From contig CAZHPV010000031.1 of NCBI GenBank assembly GCA_964534845.1, forward strand, positions 1 through 27,192: DNA of 27,192 nucleotides. Direction: 5' to 3'. Each line of letters begins with the position of its first letter. Positions within the stretch are counted from its first letter, which is position 1. This DNA is from CALCKU01 sp964534845 (GTDB lineage Bacteria > Pseudomonadota > Alphaproteobacteria > Caulobacterales > Maricaulaceae). A program made the translations under genes and the position numbers. Below are positions 15,034 to 22,615 of this stretch, piece by piece. A model generated the notes under the pieces. It was not told the origin of the DNA. It worked only from the letters and a program-made list of their open reading frames with translations, and did not search any database.

Positions 15034-15886
15034 TCACGACCGGAGGCATTGAGGATAGGATTGTTTTGACATTCCCGCCTGTTTTAAGTCCGAAGGTCGT
15101 GCCGCGGTCATAGAGCAAGTTGAACTCCACATAACGCCCGCGGATAATGAGTTGCTCTTCGCGTTGCGCTTCCGTCCAAGGCTGGTTCATGCTGGCGCGA
15201 ACAATCGTGCTATAGGTCTTGAGGAAATGCCGCCCTACATCCTGCGTAAAAGCAAAATCGGCGTCCCAGTCTCCGCTATTATGGCGATCATAAAAAATAC
15301 CGCCAATGCCGCGCGGTTCGTCACGGTGTGCGAGATGGAAGTAATCATCACACCAATCCCGGAAACGGTCATAATCTGCAACTTTATGCGCGTCGCAGGC
15401 AGCTTTCATGCCTGCGTGAAAGGCGAGAGCATCAGGCGTATCCCGCTGGCGGTCTTTCCACAAAGTCGGGGTAAGGTCCGCACCCCCGCCAAACCAGTCG
15501 CGCGTCGTCACAATGTAACGCGTATTCATATGGACGGACGGGATATGTGGATTATGTAAATGCACTATGAGGCTGATGCCGGCCGCCCAGAACCTTGGGT
15601 CTTTCTTGGCGCCAGGAACGCGGGCGCGCATTTCATCGTCAAACTCACCTTTGACAACCGAGATATGGACACCGCATTTTTCAAAAAGCCGCCCGCGCAA
15701 CATACCGCCTGTGCCCCCGCCGCCATTTTCGACTTTGCGTTCCCAATCCTCATACTCAAAAACGCCGGGTGAGCCGGAGTAGATTTCATCCGGGGCTTGT
15801 GCTTCCAGTGTTTCAAACTCAGCGCATATTTGGTTGCGCAAGTTACGAAACCAAGCTGCGCTACGTGTCTTCCGGTCTTCAAACAT
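15023..15886 (-). CDS. hemF: Aerobic coproporphyrinogen-III oxidase
   Basis: A 287-residue cytoplasmic enzyme converting coproporphyrinogen III to protoporphyrinogen IX by two oxygen-dependent decarboxylations in haem synthesis. The whole family architecture is visible: GGGGTGGMLRG near residue 55, FWAAGISLIVHLHNPHIPSVHMNTRY at 99-124 (the family signature), WFGGGADLTPT at 131-141, GIGGIFYD, and the C-terminal RGRYVEFNLLYDRGTTFGL. Length is normal. No good ribosome binding site precedes the ATG. It is divergent from cysD, and the first palindrome at 15952 lies in the shared upstream region. Confidence 0.97.
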   Translation of the reverse strand: MFEDRKTRSAAWFRNLRNQICAEFETLEAQAPDEIYSGSPGVFEYEDWERKVENGGGGTGGMLRGRLFEKCGVHISVVKGEFDDEMRARVPGAKKDPRFWAAGISLIVHLHNPHIPSVHMNTRYIVTTRDWFGGGADLTPTLWKDRQRDTPDALAFHAGMKAACDAHKVADYDRFRDWCDDYFHLAHRDEPRGIGGIFYDRHNSGDWDADFAFTQDVGRHFLKTYSTIVRASMNQPWTEAQREEQLIIRGRYVEFNLLYDRGTTFGLKTGGNVKTILSSMPPVVKWP

Positions 15887-15951
15887 AGAGGGCTTATCCG
15901 GCGATTTTTTGTCTCTGACAAGTATTATTGTGAAAATATTAGAATTAAACG

Positions 15952-15965
15952 TGGGATTTATCCCA
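15952..15965. promoter_or_regulatory. Palindrome 1 upstream of cysD (candidate operator)
   Basis: TGGGATTTATCCCA is a perfect 6-2-6 inverted repeat. The same 14 bases recur at 16034-16047, and the shared stretch is GTGGGATTTATCCCAT. It lies 103 bases before the cysD ATG and 66 bases before the divergent hemF start. Confidence 0.65.
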
Positions 15966-16033
15966 TTAAATACGTTTAAAGTGCTTTACAGGAGTGAAAA
16001 TAAATGCAATTTCCGTAAAAAATTCAGGAAAGG

Positions 16034-16047
16034 TGGGATTTATCCCA
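16034..16047. promoter_or_regulatory. Palindrome 2 at the cysD start (candidate operator)
   Basis: An exact second copy of TGGGATTTATCCCA, 82 bases downstream of the first (close to eight helical turns). It lies between the only Shine-Dalgarno-like run (AGGAAAGG) and ATG 16055, so a bound protein would sit on the translation start region of the operon, or the site would lie just inside the transcript. Confidence 0.65.
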
Positions 16048-16054
16048 TAATATT

Positions 16055-17161
16055 ATGACTCTTATTGCCGATTTCGTGGTCAGAGCAGAGAAATATGCCA
16101 AAGAGAGTGGTCAGAGCCTCTCTACAGTGTCTCGTAAATTGCTCAATGACGGTAAGGGACTGGCCCGCCTCAAAGACGGTGGACAGTGTACGTTAAAGAC
16201 AATGGACAAAGCTTTGGTGCGTCTGGGGCAGTTGGAAGCAGAGCTCACGCTTCAGGCCTCACTTAATATGACCCATCTTGATCGTTTGGAAGCTGAGAGC
16301 ATACACATTATGCGTGAAGTGGCTTCGCAATGCGAAAATCCCGTCATGCTCTATTCTGTGGGTAAGGACAGTTCGGTCATGTTGCATTTGGCTGAGAAAG
16401 CTTTTTACCCCTCAAATCCGCCTTTTCCTCTTATGCATGTTGATACAATGTGGAAGTTCAAGGAAATGATTTCTTTCCGCGATAGGCGGGCGAAAGAGGT
16501 TGGTATGGATTTGATCGTGCATATTAATCCGGAGGGTCGGCGTGATAATGTCGGGCCATTTACCCATGGGTCAGCTGTTCACACCGATATAATGAAAACG
16601 CAAGGCTTGAAGCAGGCACTTGATTTGCACAAATTTGACGCCGCGTTTGGCGGGGCGCGCCGGGACGAGGAAAAGTCACGGGCTAAAGAGCGGATTTTTT
16701 CATTTAGAACCGAACAGCATCGCTGGGATGCTAAAAATCAAAGACCGGAGCTTTGGAACATTTACAATACGCGGGTACATAAGGGCGAAAGCATGCGCGT
16801 CTTTCCGCTTTCAAACTGGACCGAGCTTGATATCTGGCAGTATATTTACAAGGAAAAAATCCAGATACCTGATCTTTACCTTTCTAAAAAACGGCCTGTC
16901 GTCAAAAAAGACGGCGTCCTTATTTTGGTAGATGATGATCGTATGCCAATCGGCCCTGATGAAGTGATAGAAGAAAAAATGGTACGTTTTAGAACCCTTG
17001 GTTGCTATCCGTTGACAGGTGCGGTTGAAAGTACGGCAGACACACTGCCTGAAGTGATTCAGGAAATGTTACTCACGACAACATCGGAGCGGCAGGGGCG
17101 TGTTATAGATTCAGATGCTGGTGCGTCTATGGAACAGAAAAAAGCTGAGGGGTATTTCTAA
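16055..17161 (+). CDS. cysD: Sulfate adenylyltransferase small subunit with N-terminal HTH domain
   Basis: A 368-residue protein in two parts. Residues about 72-368 are a full-length CysD: MTHLDRLEAESIHIMREVA, the PP-loop SVGKDSS at 101-107, FGGARRDEEKSRAKER, RVFPLSNWTELDIWQY, TLGCYPLTGAVES and the terminal KAEGYF. CysD carries the ATP:sulfate adenylyltransferase activity, and CysN supplies GTP-driven energy. Residues 1-65 are absent from E. coli-type CysD (302 residues). They read as a small alphaproteobacterial HTH domain: AEKYAKESGQ, then LSTVSRKLLNDGKGLARL, then TLKTMDKALVRLG. An internal ATG at 16268 would give an ordinary CysD but has no good ribosome binding site. The stop overlaps the cysNC start (TAATG). 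Two palindromes upstream suggest autoregulation. Confidence 0.92.
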   Translation: MTLIADFVVRAEKYAKESGQSLSTVSRKLLNDGKGLARLKDGGQCTLKTMDKALVRLGQLEAELTLQASLNMTHLDRLEAESIHIMREVASQCENPVMLYSVGKDSSVMLHLAEKAFYPSNPPFPLMHVDTMWKFKEMISFRDRRAKEVGMDLIVHINPEGRRDNVGPFTHGSAVHTDIMKTQGLKQALDLHKFDAAFGGARRDEEKSRAKERIFSFRTEQHRWDAKNQRPELWNIYNTRVHKGESMRVFPLSNWTELDIWQYIYKEKIQIPDLYLSKKRPVVKKDGVLILVDDDRMPIGPDEVIEEKMVRFRTLGCYPLTGAVESTADTLPEVIQEMLLTTTSERQGRVIDSDAGASMEQKKAEGYF

Positions 17162-19074
17162 TGGCCCATCATGATGAGTTAATTGCGCGGGATATTTTAG
17201 GCTATCTGAGCGCTCAGGAAAACAAGAGCTTTTTGCGGTTTATTACCTGTGGTTCGGTTGATGATGGTAAGTCTACACTGATTGGGCGATTACTATATGA
17301 TAGCAAGTTGATATATGAGGACCAGCTCGCAACTATCGAAAAAGACAGCAAAAAATCTGGAACGCAAGGTGATAAAGTTGATCTGGCTTTATTGGTTGAC
17401 GGCTTAGCGGCTGAGCGTGAGCAAGGCATTACCATTGACGTGGCTTACCGGTTTTTTTCCACTGATAAGCGTAAATTCATCGTCGCTGACACACCGGGCC
17501 ATGTGCAATATACGCGCAATATGGCCACAGGGGCTTCGACAGCCGATGTTGCTGTTTTACTTATTGATGCTCGCTACGGCGTGCAGGAGCAAACTCGCCG
17601 GCACGCTTATATTGTTTCGCTTTTAGGGGTAAAACATGTCGTCGTTGCAATAAATAAAATGGATTTGAACGGTTTTGATCAAGGGATATTTAATGCGATT
17701 GAAGTGGACTTTCGCGACTTTGCCAAGGACCTCGGCTTTGCGGATATTCACTGTATTCCCATGTCGGCACTTAACGGCGATAACGTCACAGCGCGCTCAG
17801 AAAATGCCCCTTGGTTTAAGGGGGCACCCCTATTGGAATATCTTGAAAATGTAGACGTAGAAAAAGGCTCACTGGACGCGCCTTTTCGATTGCCCGTGCA
17901 ATGGGTCAACAGGCCTAATCTGGATTTCAGAGGCTTTTCAGGCACAATAGCATCCGGGACAATTAGTGTCGGCGATGAAATTATTGTTATCCCGTCTGGT
18001 AAAAGGTCGAGTGTAAAAGAAATCGTCACCTATGATGGCTCCTTAGACATTGCACGTGAGGATATGGCGGTCACGCTGACTTTAACCAGTGAGATTGATA
18101 TTTCTCGCGGGGATATTATTTGTAAAAAAGATACTCCGGCCGAGCAGGCAGACCAATTTCAGGCCCATATTTTATGGATGAGCGAGAAGGCCTTGTATCC
18201 GGGGCGTCAATATTGGTTGAAAACCAATAATAAGACAGTGCCCGTCAGTGTTTCCAACCTCAAACACCGTGTAGATGTGAATGACTTTTCAGAAGTTGCG
18301 GCGAAGACCCTCGAACTTAACGAAATCGGTGTGGGAACCTTGTCATTGGGGGCGCCCATTGCCTTTGATAGCTATGTAGATAATCGCCATACTGGCAGCT
18401 TTATTTTGATTGATAGGCAAAGTCACGAGACCGTAGCGGTCGGAATGCTTGATTTTGCCTTGCGGAGGGCCTCAAATGTCGTGTGGCAGGATCTGGATGT
18501 CAATAAAGCTGTCCGTTCTGAACAAAAGAACCAAAAACCGGTATTGCTATGGTTTACGGGACTGTCCGGGTCCGGGAAATCAACCATCGCCAATTTGGTC
18601 GAGAAAAAATTACTGGATATGGGGCGTCACACTTATACGCTGGACGGAGATAATGTGCGTCACGGCCTCAATCGTGATCTTGGTTTTACCAAAGCGGACC
18701 GCGTTGAAAATATCAGACGCATTGGTGAAGTTGCGCATCTCATGGTCGATGCCGGTTTGATAACAATGGCCTCTTTCATTTCGCCGTATAGGGCGGAACG
18801 CCAAATGGCGCGCGACTTATTGGAAGAAAAGGAATTTGTCGAAATCTTTGTGGATACACCGTTAGACGTTGCTGAAGAACGGGATGTGAAAGGGCTTTAT
18901 GCGAAAGCCAGACGGGGTGAGATTCAAAACTTCACGGGTATAGATAGTGAATATCAAATTCCGGAGAACCCTGAAATTCATATCAAAACCATTTCCATGT
19001 CAGCGGAGCAGGCAGCAGAACAGGTCGTAAAATATCTTGAGAAGAATGGATTTTTAACTGGCTTTGGGGAATAA
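17161..19074 (+). CDS. cysNC: Bifunctional CysN GTPase / CysC APS kinase
   Basis: A 637-residue fusion (NodQ type). The N-terminal EF-Tu-like GTPase has P-loop GSVDDGKST (31-39), AEREQGITIDVAYRFF, DTPGHVQYTRN and the NKMD specificity motif, followed by beta-barrel domains to about residue 455. It drives sulfate adenylation by CysD. The APS kinase domain begins at about residue 460 with P-loop GLSGSGKS (467-474), then DGDNVRHGLNRDLGF and SFISPYR, making PAPS. The usual DPKGLY motif is DVKGLY. ATG overlaps the cysD stop by one base. Together with cysD it makes PAPS from sulfate for reduction to cysteine or for sulfation. No PAPS reductase is in the window. Confidence 0.97.
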   Translation: MAHHDELIARDILGYLSAQENKSFLRFITCGSVDDGKSTLIGRLLYDSKLIYEDQLATIEKDSKKSGTQGDKVDLALLVDGLAAEREQGITIDVAYRFFSTDKRKFIVADTPGHVQYTRNMATGASTADVAVLLIDARYGVQEQTRRHAYIVSLLGVKHVVVAINKMDLNGFDQGIFNAIEVDFRDFAKDLGFADIHCIPMSALNGDNVTARSENAPWFKGAPLLEYLENVDVEKGSLDAPFRLPVQWVNRPNLDFRGFSGTIASGTISVGDEIIVIPSGKRSSVKEIVTYDGSLDIAREDMAVTLTLTSEIDISRGDIICKKDTPAEQADQFQAHILWMSEKALYPGRQYWLKTNNKTVPVSVSNLKHRVDVNDFSEVAAKTLELNEIGVGTLSLGAPIAFDSYVDNRHTGSFILIDRQSHETVAVGMLDFALRRASNVVWQDLDVNKAVRSEQKNQKPVLLWFTGLSGSGKSTIANLVEKKLLDMGRHTYTLDGDNVRHGLNRDLGFTKADRVENIRRIGEVAHLMVDAGLITMASFISPYRAERQMARDLLEEKEFVEIFVDTPLDVAEERDVKGLYAKARRGEIQNFTGIDSEYQIPENPEIHIKTISMSAEQAAEQVVKYLEKNGFLTGFGE

Positions 19075-19082
19075 GGGCACTC

Positions 19083-20027
19083 ATGGCAGATTATGATATT
19101 TTTAACGGCGATGCTGATGGTATAATTTCGCTCGTGCAATTACGCCGCGCGGAACCCCGTAAGGCTCAACTGGTTACAGGTCGGAAACGCGATATCAATT
19201 TACTCGCAAAAGTCCGAGCAGGCCGCGGGGATAATCTGACCGTATTGGATATTTCCATGCGCTCTAACCAGAAAGATCTGACCCGCATTTTGGCGGCAGG
19301 TGCGAATGTATTTTACGTTGACCATCACAATGCCGGCGACATGCCTGACCATGAAAACCTAGCAGCCATTATTGATACTTCGCCTGAAATGTGTACGGCT
19401 ATACTCGTTGATACCGTCCTAGAAGGCGCGTATCGCGCTTGGGCGGTTTGTGCGGCCTTTGGAGATAATTTTCCGAGGCTTGCCCGCGAAAAAGCCAAGG
19501 GGTATGATCTGCCGCTGGGGCGCTTACAACGCTTGGGGATGTTGGTGAATTATAATGGTTACGGGGCAGACGTCACCGATCTTCTCTATCACCCAAAGGA
19601 CTTATATCTCGAACTTGCCGATTTCGACACGCCTATGGAGTTTTTGCAAGAAAATACAGCCGTATTTCAAAAGCTTGAGGCAGGTTTCGAAAGTGATTTA
19701 TCGGCAGCTAAAGCTGCTCAAATTATGGACGAGGCAGATGGAGGCCTCATTTTAGCGCTCGAGAATAACGCAAGTTCACGCCGTATTTCAGGTGTATTTG
19801 GTAATCAACTTGCTCAGGATAATCCGGACCGAGCCCATGCTATATTAACGCGCCAATCGGGCGGATTCCTGGTCAGTATCCGTGCTCCCTTAGCAAAGCG
19901 GAGCGGAGCCGATATACTGGCTATGCAGTTTGAAACTGGGGGTGGCCGGAGTGCCGCTGCGGGAATTAATCATTTGCCAGACGCGGAATTGGACCGCTTT
20001 ATAAAAGCCTTTCGCGGGGCATTTTAG
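19083..20027 (+). CDS. DHH/DHHA1-family phosphoesterase
   Basis: A 314-residue protein with the DHH phosphoesterase signature: DIFNGDADGI (residues 5-14), a catalytic Asp in LDISMR (55-60), VDHHN (79-83), CTAILVDTVLE, and a C-terminal DHHA1-like glycine motif GGGRSAAAG (about 286-294). Such enzymes hydrolyse phosphodiesters or small nucleotides with Mn/Mg. In the NrnA branch they remove the 3'-phosphate of PAP and degrade oligoribonucleotides. Two positions differ from NrnA: the first motif begins with Asn rather than His, and GGGH is GGGR. It starts eight bases after cysNC with AAGGGC as ribosome binding site, so it belongs to the PAPS operon. A role in PAP removal is an inference from that position. 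It could instead be another member of the superfamily. Confidence 0.8.
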   Translation: MADYDIFNGDADGIISLVQLRRAEPRKAQLVTGRKRDINLLAKVRAGRGDNLTVLDISMRSNQKDLTRILAAGANVFYVDHHNAGDMPDHENLAAIIDTSPEMCTAILVDTVLEGAYRAWAVCAAFGDNFPRLAREKAKGYDLPLGRLQRLGMLVNYNGYGADVTDLLYHPKDLYLELADFDTPMEFLQENTAVFQKLEAGFESDLSAAKAAQIMDEADGGLILALENNASSRRISGVFGNQLAQDNPDRAHAILTRQSGGFLVSIRAPLAKRSGADILAMQFETGGGRSAAAGINHLPDAELDRFIKAFRGAF

Positions 20028-20059
20028 ATATATACCGAATAGAGTTCACTTTGATGTCC

Positions 20060-20803
20060 CTATTCTGGTTCCGAGCAATTCTGGCTATCAAATATGCCAC
20101 GCAGGTAAGCTCTGCGGGCAACACCTTTTCGGTATTCGCGGCGTACTTTTTTTTCATATTTCGTTGCGCCTGAAGCAAAACGTACTATCGAACGAAAAGG
20201 GATAAAGCTTGTAGCGGCCGCCTCTGCGAGCTTTACCGAAGTATTTCTCAAGGCGCGGCCTCCCTTTTGAATAGTTGATTTATCGGGCTCTTCTGTGTTG
20301 AGGTCACGTCCGACTATAGCACTTAGAGCCTGTATTTCATTGTTTAAGCCTGCACAGCTACTATCCGCTATCGGGTCATAGGGGCTGTCTAGAGCCAGTA
20401 ATCTTTCGGGGATGGCAGGGCGCCTGATATTGGTGTCATTTAAAGGCGAGAGGGCGGCTTCGCCGAGACTATGCTTTTTATTCGTTTCTTCCACGTCATT
20501 GGCCGCAGGCGATAAGGTTATTCTTTTTACGGCCTGTGATTGGGAGACAGTCTTGGCAATATCAACCGATTTTTCTCCGGCAGCTTTTAATATTTCGCCG
20601 GTTTTTGCACCGGTTTGTTTAATGGCCTTACCGGAGGAGCTGAGAACTTTACCAGAGGAATTCAGAACTTTACCGGAGGTGGTTAGAACCTTTTTGGTCG
20701 CGCTTATTGCATTATCCTTCGGGCTTTGAGTCGTCTGACAGGCGCACAGAAGTGCGCTAATGGAGAAAGCTATTATGTAAAAATATTTTCTCATTCTATC
20801 CAT
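20060..20803 (-). CDS. Putative lipoprotein with Ser-Gly-Lys heptad repeats
   Basis: A 247-residue protein of unknown function. The N-terminus MDRMRKYFYIIAFSISALLC carries a signal sequence ending in a lipobox-like LCAC with Cys at residue 22, although Cys at -2 is atypical. A low-complexity stretch follows with three 7-residue units (TSGKVLN, SSGKVLS, SSGKAIK type), then GAKTGEILKAAGEKS. The C-terminal half (about 140-245) is compact: a Cys in SSCAGLNNEI, PFRSIVRFASGA, then RRAYLRGIF and a final Cys in SQNCSEPE, which may pair with the first. This C-terminal layout recurs in uncharacterised alphaproteobacterial proteins, from memory. AAGGTG precedes the ATG at 20803. Convergent with the cys operon. 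Confidence 0.7.
   Translation of the reverse strand: MDRMRKYFYIIAFSISALLCACQTTQSPKDNAISATKKVLTTSGKVLNSSGKVLSSSGKAIKQTGAKTGEILKAAGEKSVDIAKTVSQSQAVKRITLSPAANDVEETNKKHSLGEAALSPLNDTNIRRPAIPERLLALDSPYDPIADSSCAGLNNEIQALSAIVGRDLNTEEPDKSTIQKGGRALRNTSVKLAEAAATSFIPFRSIVRFASGATKYEKKVRREYRKGVARRAYLRGIFDSQNCSEPE
20627..20689 (-). repeat. Three tandem 21-bp units inside the lipoprotein gene
   Basis: Units 20627-20647, 20648-20668 and 20669-20689 share the pattern CTTACCGGAGGAGCTGAGAA (plus-strand view) with a few changes. They encode the heptad repeat on the minus strand. Copy number may vary between strains by slippage. Confidence 0.75.
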
Positions 20804-20889
20804 ATAGCACCTTGCAGAAAATATAAACCTAACTCAATATAGATCATAACAGGTCAAGCCATAACAGGTAATGAACGAAAGAAACAAAA

Positions 20890-21273
20890 ATGCTAGAACT
20901 ATTCGCACATATTCAAAATGCACCCGTTCACTGGTATCTCTGGATGAATATGCTCGGATTGTTTAATTTCGGTGCTGTTATTTTTGCACGGCATGATATC
21001 CGCGCACGGTGGGTTGTTGCGGCGATGATCGGGAATATTATTTTCATGACCTTACTGTTTAAACAATTTGGCTATAGTCGTATTTTAGGCCTATCGCATA
21101 TTGTCTTTTGGACGCCACTTATTATCTATTTGTGGCGCAAAAGAGAGAGTTTTATGAGCCATTTATGGGCGACACGCTGGCTTTACGCCGTAATAATTGT
21201 GAATACGCTTTCATTGCTCATAGATTATACGGATGTTATCAGGTTTATTGCAGGCGAGCGCGCGCCCATTTAA
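20890..21273 (+). CDS. Small four-helix membrane protein, unknown
   Basis: A 127-residue hydrophobic protein with about four membrane segments (residues 15-34, 40-57, 65-82 and 94-112) and aromatic-rich edges (HWYLWMNMLGLFNFG at 14-28). RHDIRARW between helices one and two and WRKRES between three and four suggest cytoplasmic loops. No family is recognised with certainty. There is no clear ribosome binding site. The hydrolase gene starts 20 bases downstream, so the two may be co-transcribed. Confidence 0.6.
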   Translation: MLELFAHIQNAPVHWYLWMNMLGLFNFGAVIFARHDIRARWVVAAMIGNIIFMTLLFKQFGYSRILGLSHIVFWTPLIIYLWRKRESFMSHLWATRWLYAVIIVNTLSLLIDYTDVIRFIAGERAPI

Positions 21274-21292
21274 GTCAGCGAAGGAATTAATA

Positions 21293-22060
21293 ATGCAAAC
21301 AGAGACGGTTACGTTTAAAGGGGCTTTTGGTGACGATTTATCTGCCAAGCTCGATTGGCCCGAAAGTGAGACCTCCTCATGGGTTTTATTTGCCCACGGG
21401 TTTTCTATAGGTAAGGATTTAAAGCCTGTCCGAACAATCTCCAAGACATTATCGGATGAAGGTTACGGCATGATGCGCTTTGACTTTACGGGGCTAGGCA
21501 ATTCTGGGGGGGATTTCTCGGACACGAATTTCTCCTCTAATGTAAAAGATATTTTGGCGGCGGCAGAATATTTAAGAACGCATCATAGAGCACCGTGTGT
21601 TTTAATTGGGCATAGCTTTGGCGGAACGGCCTCGCTTATGGCCGCGCAAGATATTCCCGAATGTAAAGCGATTGCAACGATAGGGTCGCCCTGTGATACC
21701 CAACATATTATTCATCAATTTGGCAACAAGCTTGAGGAAATTGAAGAAGAGGGTCAGGCACAAGTGCTGCTTGCGGGTCGGCCCTTTGTTATTAAAGAGC
21801 AATTTTTGGAAGATGTTGCAAACCAGAATATGAGCCGTGCTATATCGGGGCTAAACCGTGCGCTTATGGTCTTTCATTCCCCGCAGGATAGCGTTGTGGG
21901 CATTCAGAATGCGAGCCATATTTATTCCGAAGCGCGGCACCCAAAGAGCTTTGTAAGTTTGAACGGCGCGGATCATTTGCTGCTGAAAAACGCGGAAGAT
22001 GCCGTCTATGTTGCAAAAGTCTTGGCGGCTTGGGCCTCGCGTTATATTAAAGGCCATTAA
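21293..22060 (+). CDS. Alpha/beta hydrolase (OsmC-partner type, without OsmC domain)
   Basis: A 255-residue serine hydrolase. The nucleophile is Ser108 in IGHSFGGTAS, the acid is probably Asp199 (FHSPQDSVVGI), and the base is His228 (NGADHLLL). The sequence blocks FAHGFSIGKDLKPVRTIS, RFDFTGLGNSGGDFSDTNFS and ARHPKSFVSLNGADHLL are those of the hydrolase often fused to an OsmC peroxiredoxin-like domain. Here the protein ends after the hydrolase (ASRYIKGH) and no OsmC frame follows. AAGGAA precedes ATG 21293, which is preferred over an upstream in-frame start inside the previous gene. The substrate is unknown. Confidence 0.85.
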   Translation: MQTETVTFKGAFGDDLSAKLDWPESETSSWVLFAHGFSIGKDLKPVRTISKTLSDEGYGMMRFDFTGLGNSGGDFSDTNFSSNVKDILAAAEYLRTHHRAPCVLIGHSFGGTASLMAAQDIPECKAIATIGSPCDTQHIIHQFGNKLEEIEEEGQAQVLLAGRPFVIKEQFLEDVANQNMSRAISGLNRALMVFHSPQDSVVGIQNASHIYSEARHPKSFVSLNGADHLLLKNAEDAVYVAKVLAAWASRYIKGH

Positions 22061-22084
22061 ACGGCCGCAGAGCCTGCTGGGCAT

Positions 22085-22600
22085 ATGACAAGGAAAAACG
22101 ACGTGCATGTCAGAGCCAGCCGAGCTACAGACGTGGGCGCTTTGGCCGATATATTACAGGCCTCCGTTAAAGGGCTTGCGGGCGAGTATTACAGTTCCGC
22201 CCAGGTTCAAGCTTGGATGGCCGTCTTGCCAGATGTCACCCGAATCAAAAATCAGACCCTTGATGGCCGTAAGACATTTATCGCCGAGACCTCGTCAGAG
22301 GGTGTGTGCGGGTTAATTGATCTGGAGGCGTGCGGCCATATTGATTATTTATATATTCGCCCTGAAAAGGCCGGTCAGGGGCTTGCCACAATAATGTATA
22401 ATCATCTTGAAGCCTATGCAATTCGGCACGGAATGACGCGTTTATATACAGAAGCTAGCGAGCACGCGCGGCGTTTTTTTCTGGCAAAAGGTTTTTCTGA
22501 GTTGCACAGGCGGGATTTTGAAGTTGGAGGCGTGTCTATCCATAATTATGCCATGGAAAAATGGGTTGGGGACGGATCAACTGGAATTGAGAGCTGCTAA
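22085..22600 (+). CDS. GNAT-family N-acetyltransferase
   Basis: A 171-residue GNAT-fold protein. VRASRATDVGALADILQASV is the typical first strand and helices. The acetyl-CoA loop is KAGQGLA, preceded by the beta-4 strand IDYLYIRPE. LYTEAS and ARRFFLAKGF complete the late core. The acceptor (amine, protein N-terminus or small molecule) cannot be inferred. It starts 24 bases after the hydrolase without a clear ribosome binding site and is convergent with fghA. Confidence 0.85.
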   Translation: MTRKNDVHVRASRATDVGALADILQASVKGLAGEYYSSAQVQAWMAVLPDVTRIKNQTLDGRKTFIAETSSEGVCGLIDLEACGHIDYLYIRPEKAGQGLATIMYNHLEAYAIRHGMTRLYTEASEHARRFFLAKGFSELHRRDFEVGGVSIHNYAMEKWVGDGSTGIESC

Positions 22601-22615
22601 GGTCCGGGTTTTCTC

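Noticed and set aside
15152..15772. Plus-strand frames of 135 and 70 codons
   Set aside because: They lie entirely antisense to hemF, whose complete family signature is on the minus strand.
16055..16267. N-terminal extension of CysD as a mis-called start
   Set aside because: The extension was not dismissed: it has a coherent HTH-like pattern and the internal ATG at 16268 lacks a ribosome binding site. Only experiment can settle the start.
20627..20689. CRISPR-like direct repeats
   Set aside because: The units are contiguous 21-mers without spacers and encode an in-frame heptad repeat.
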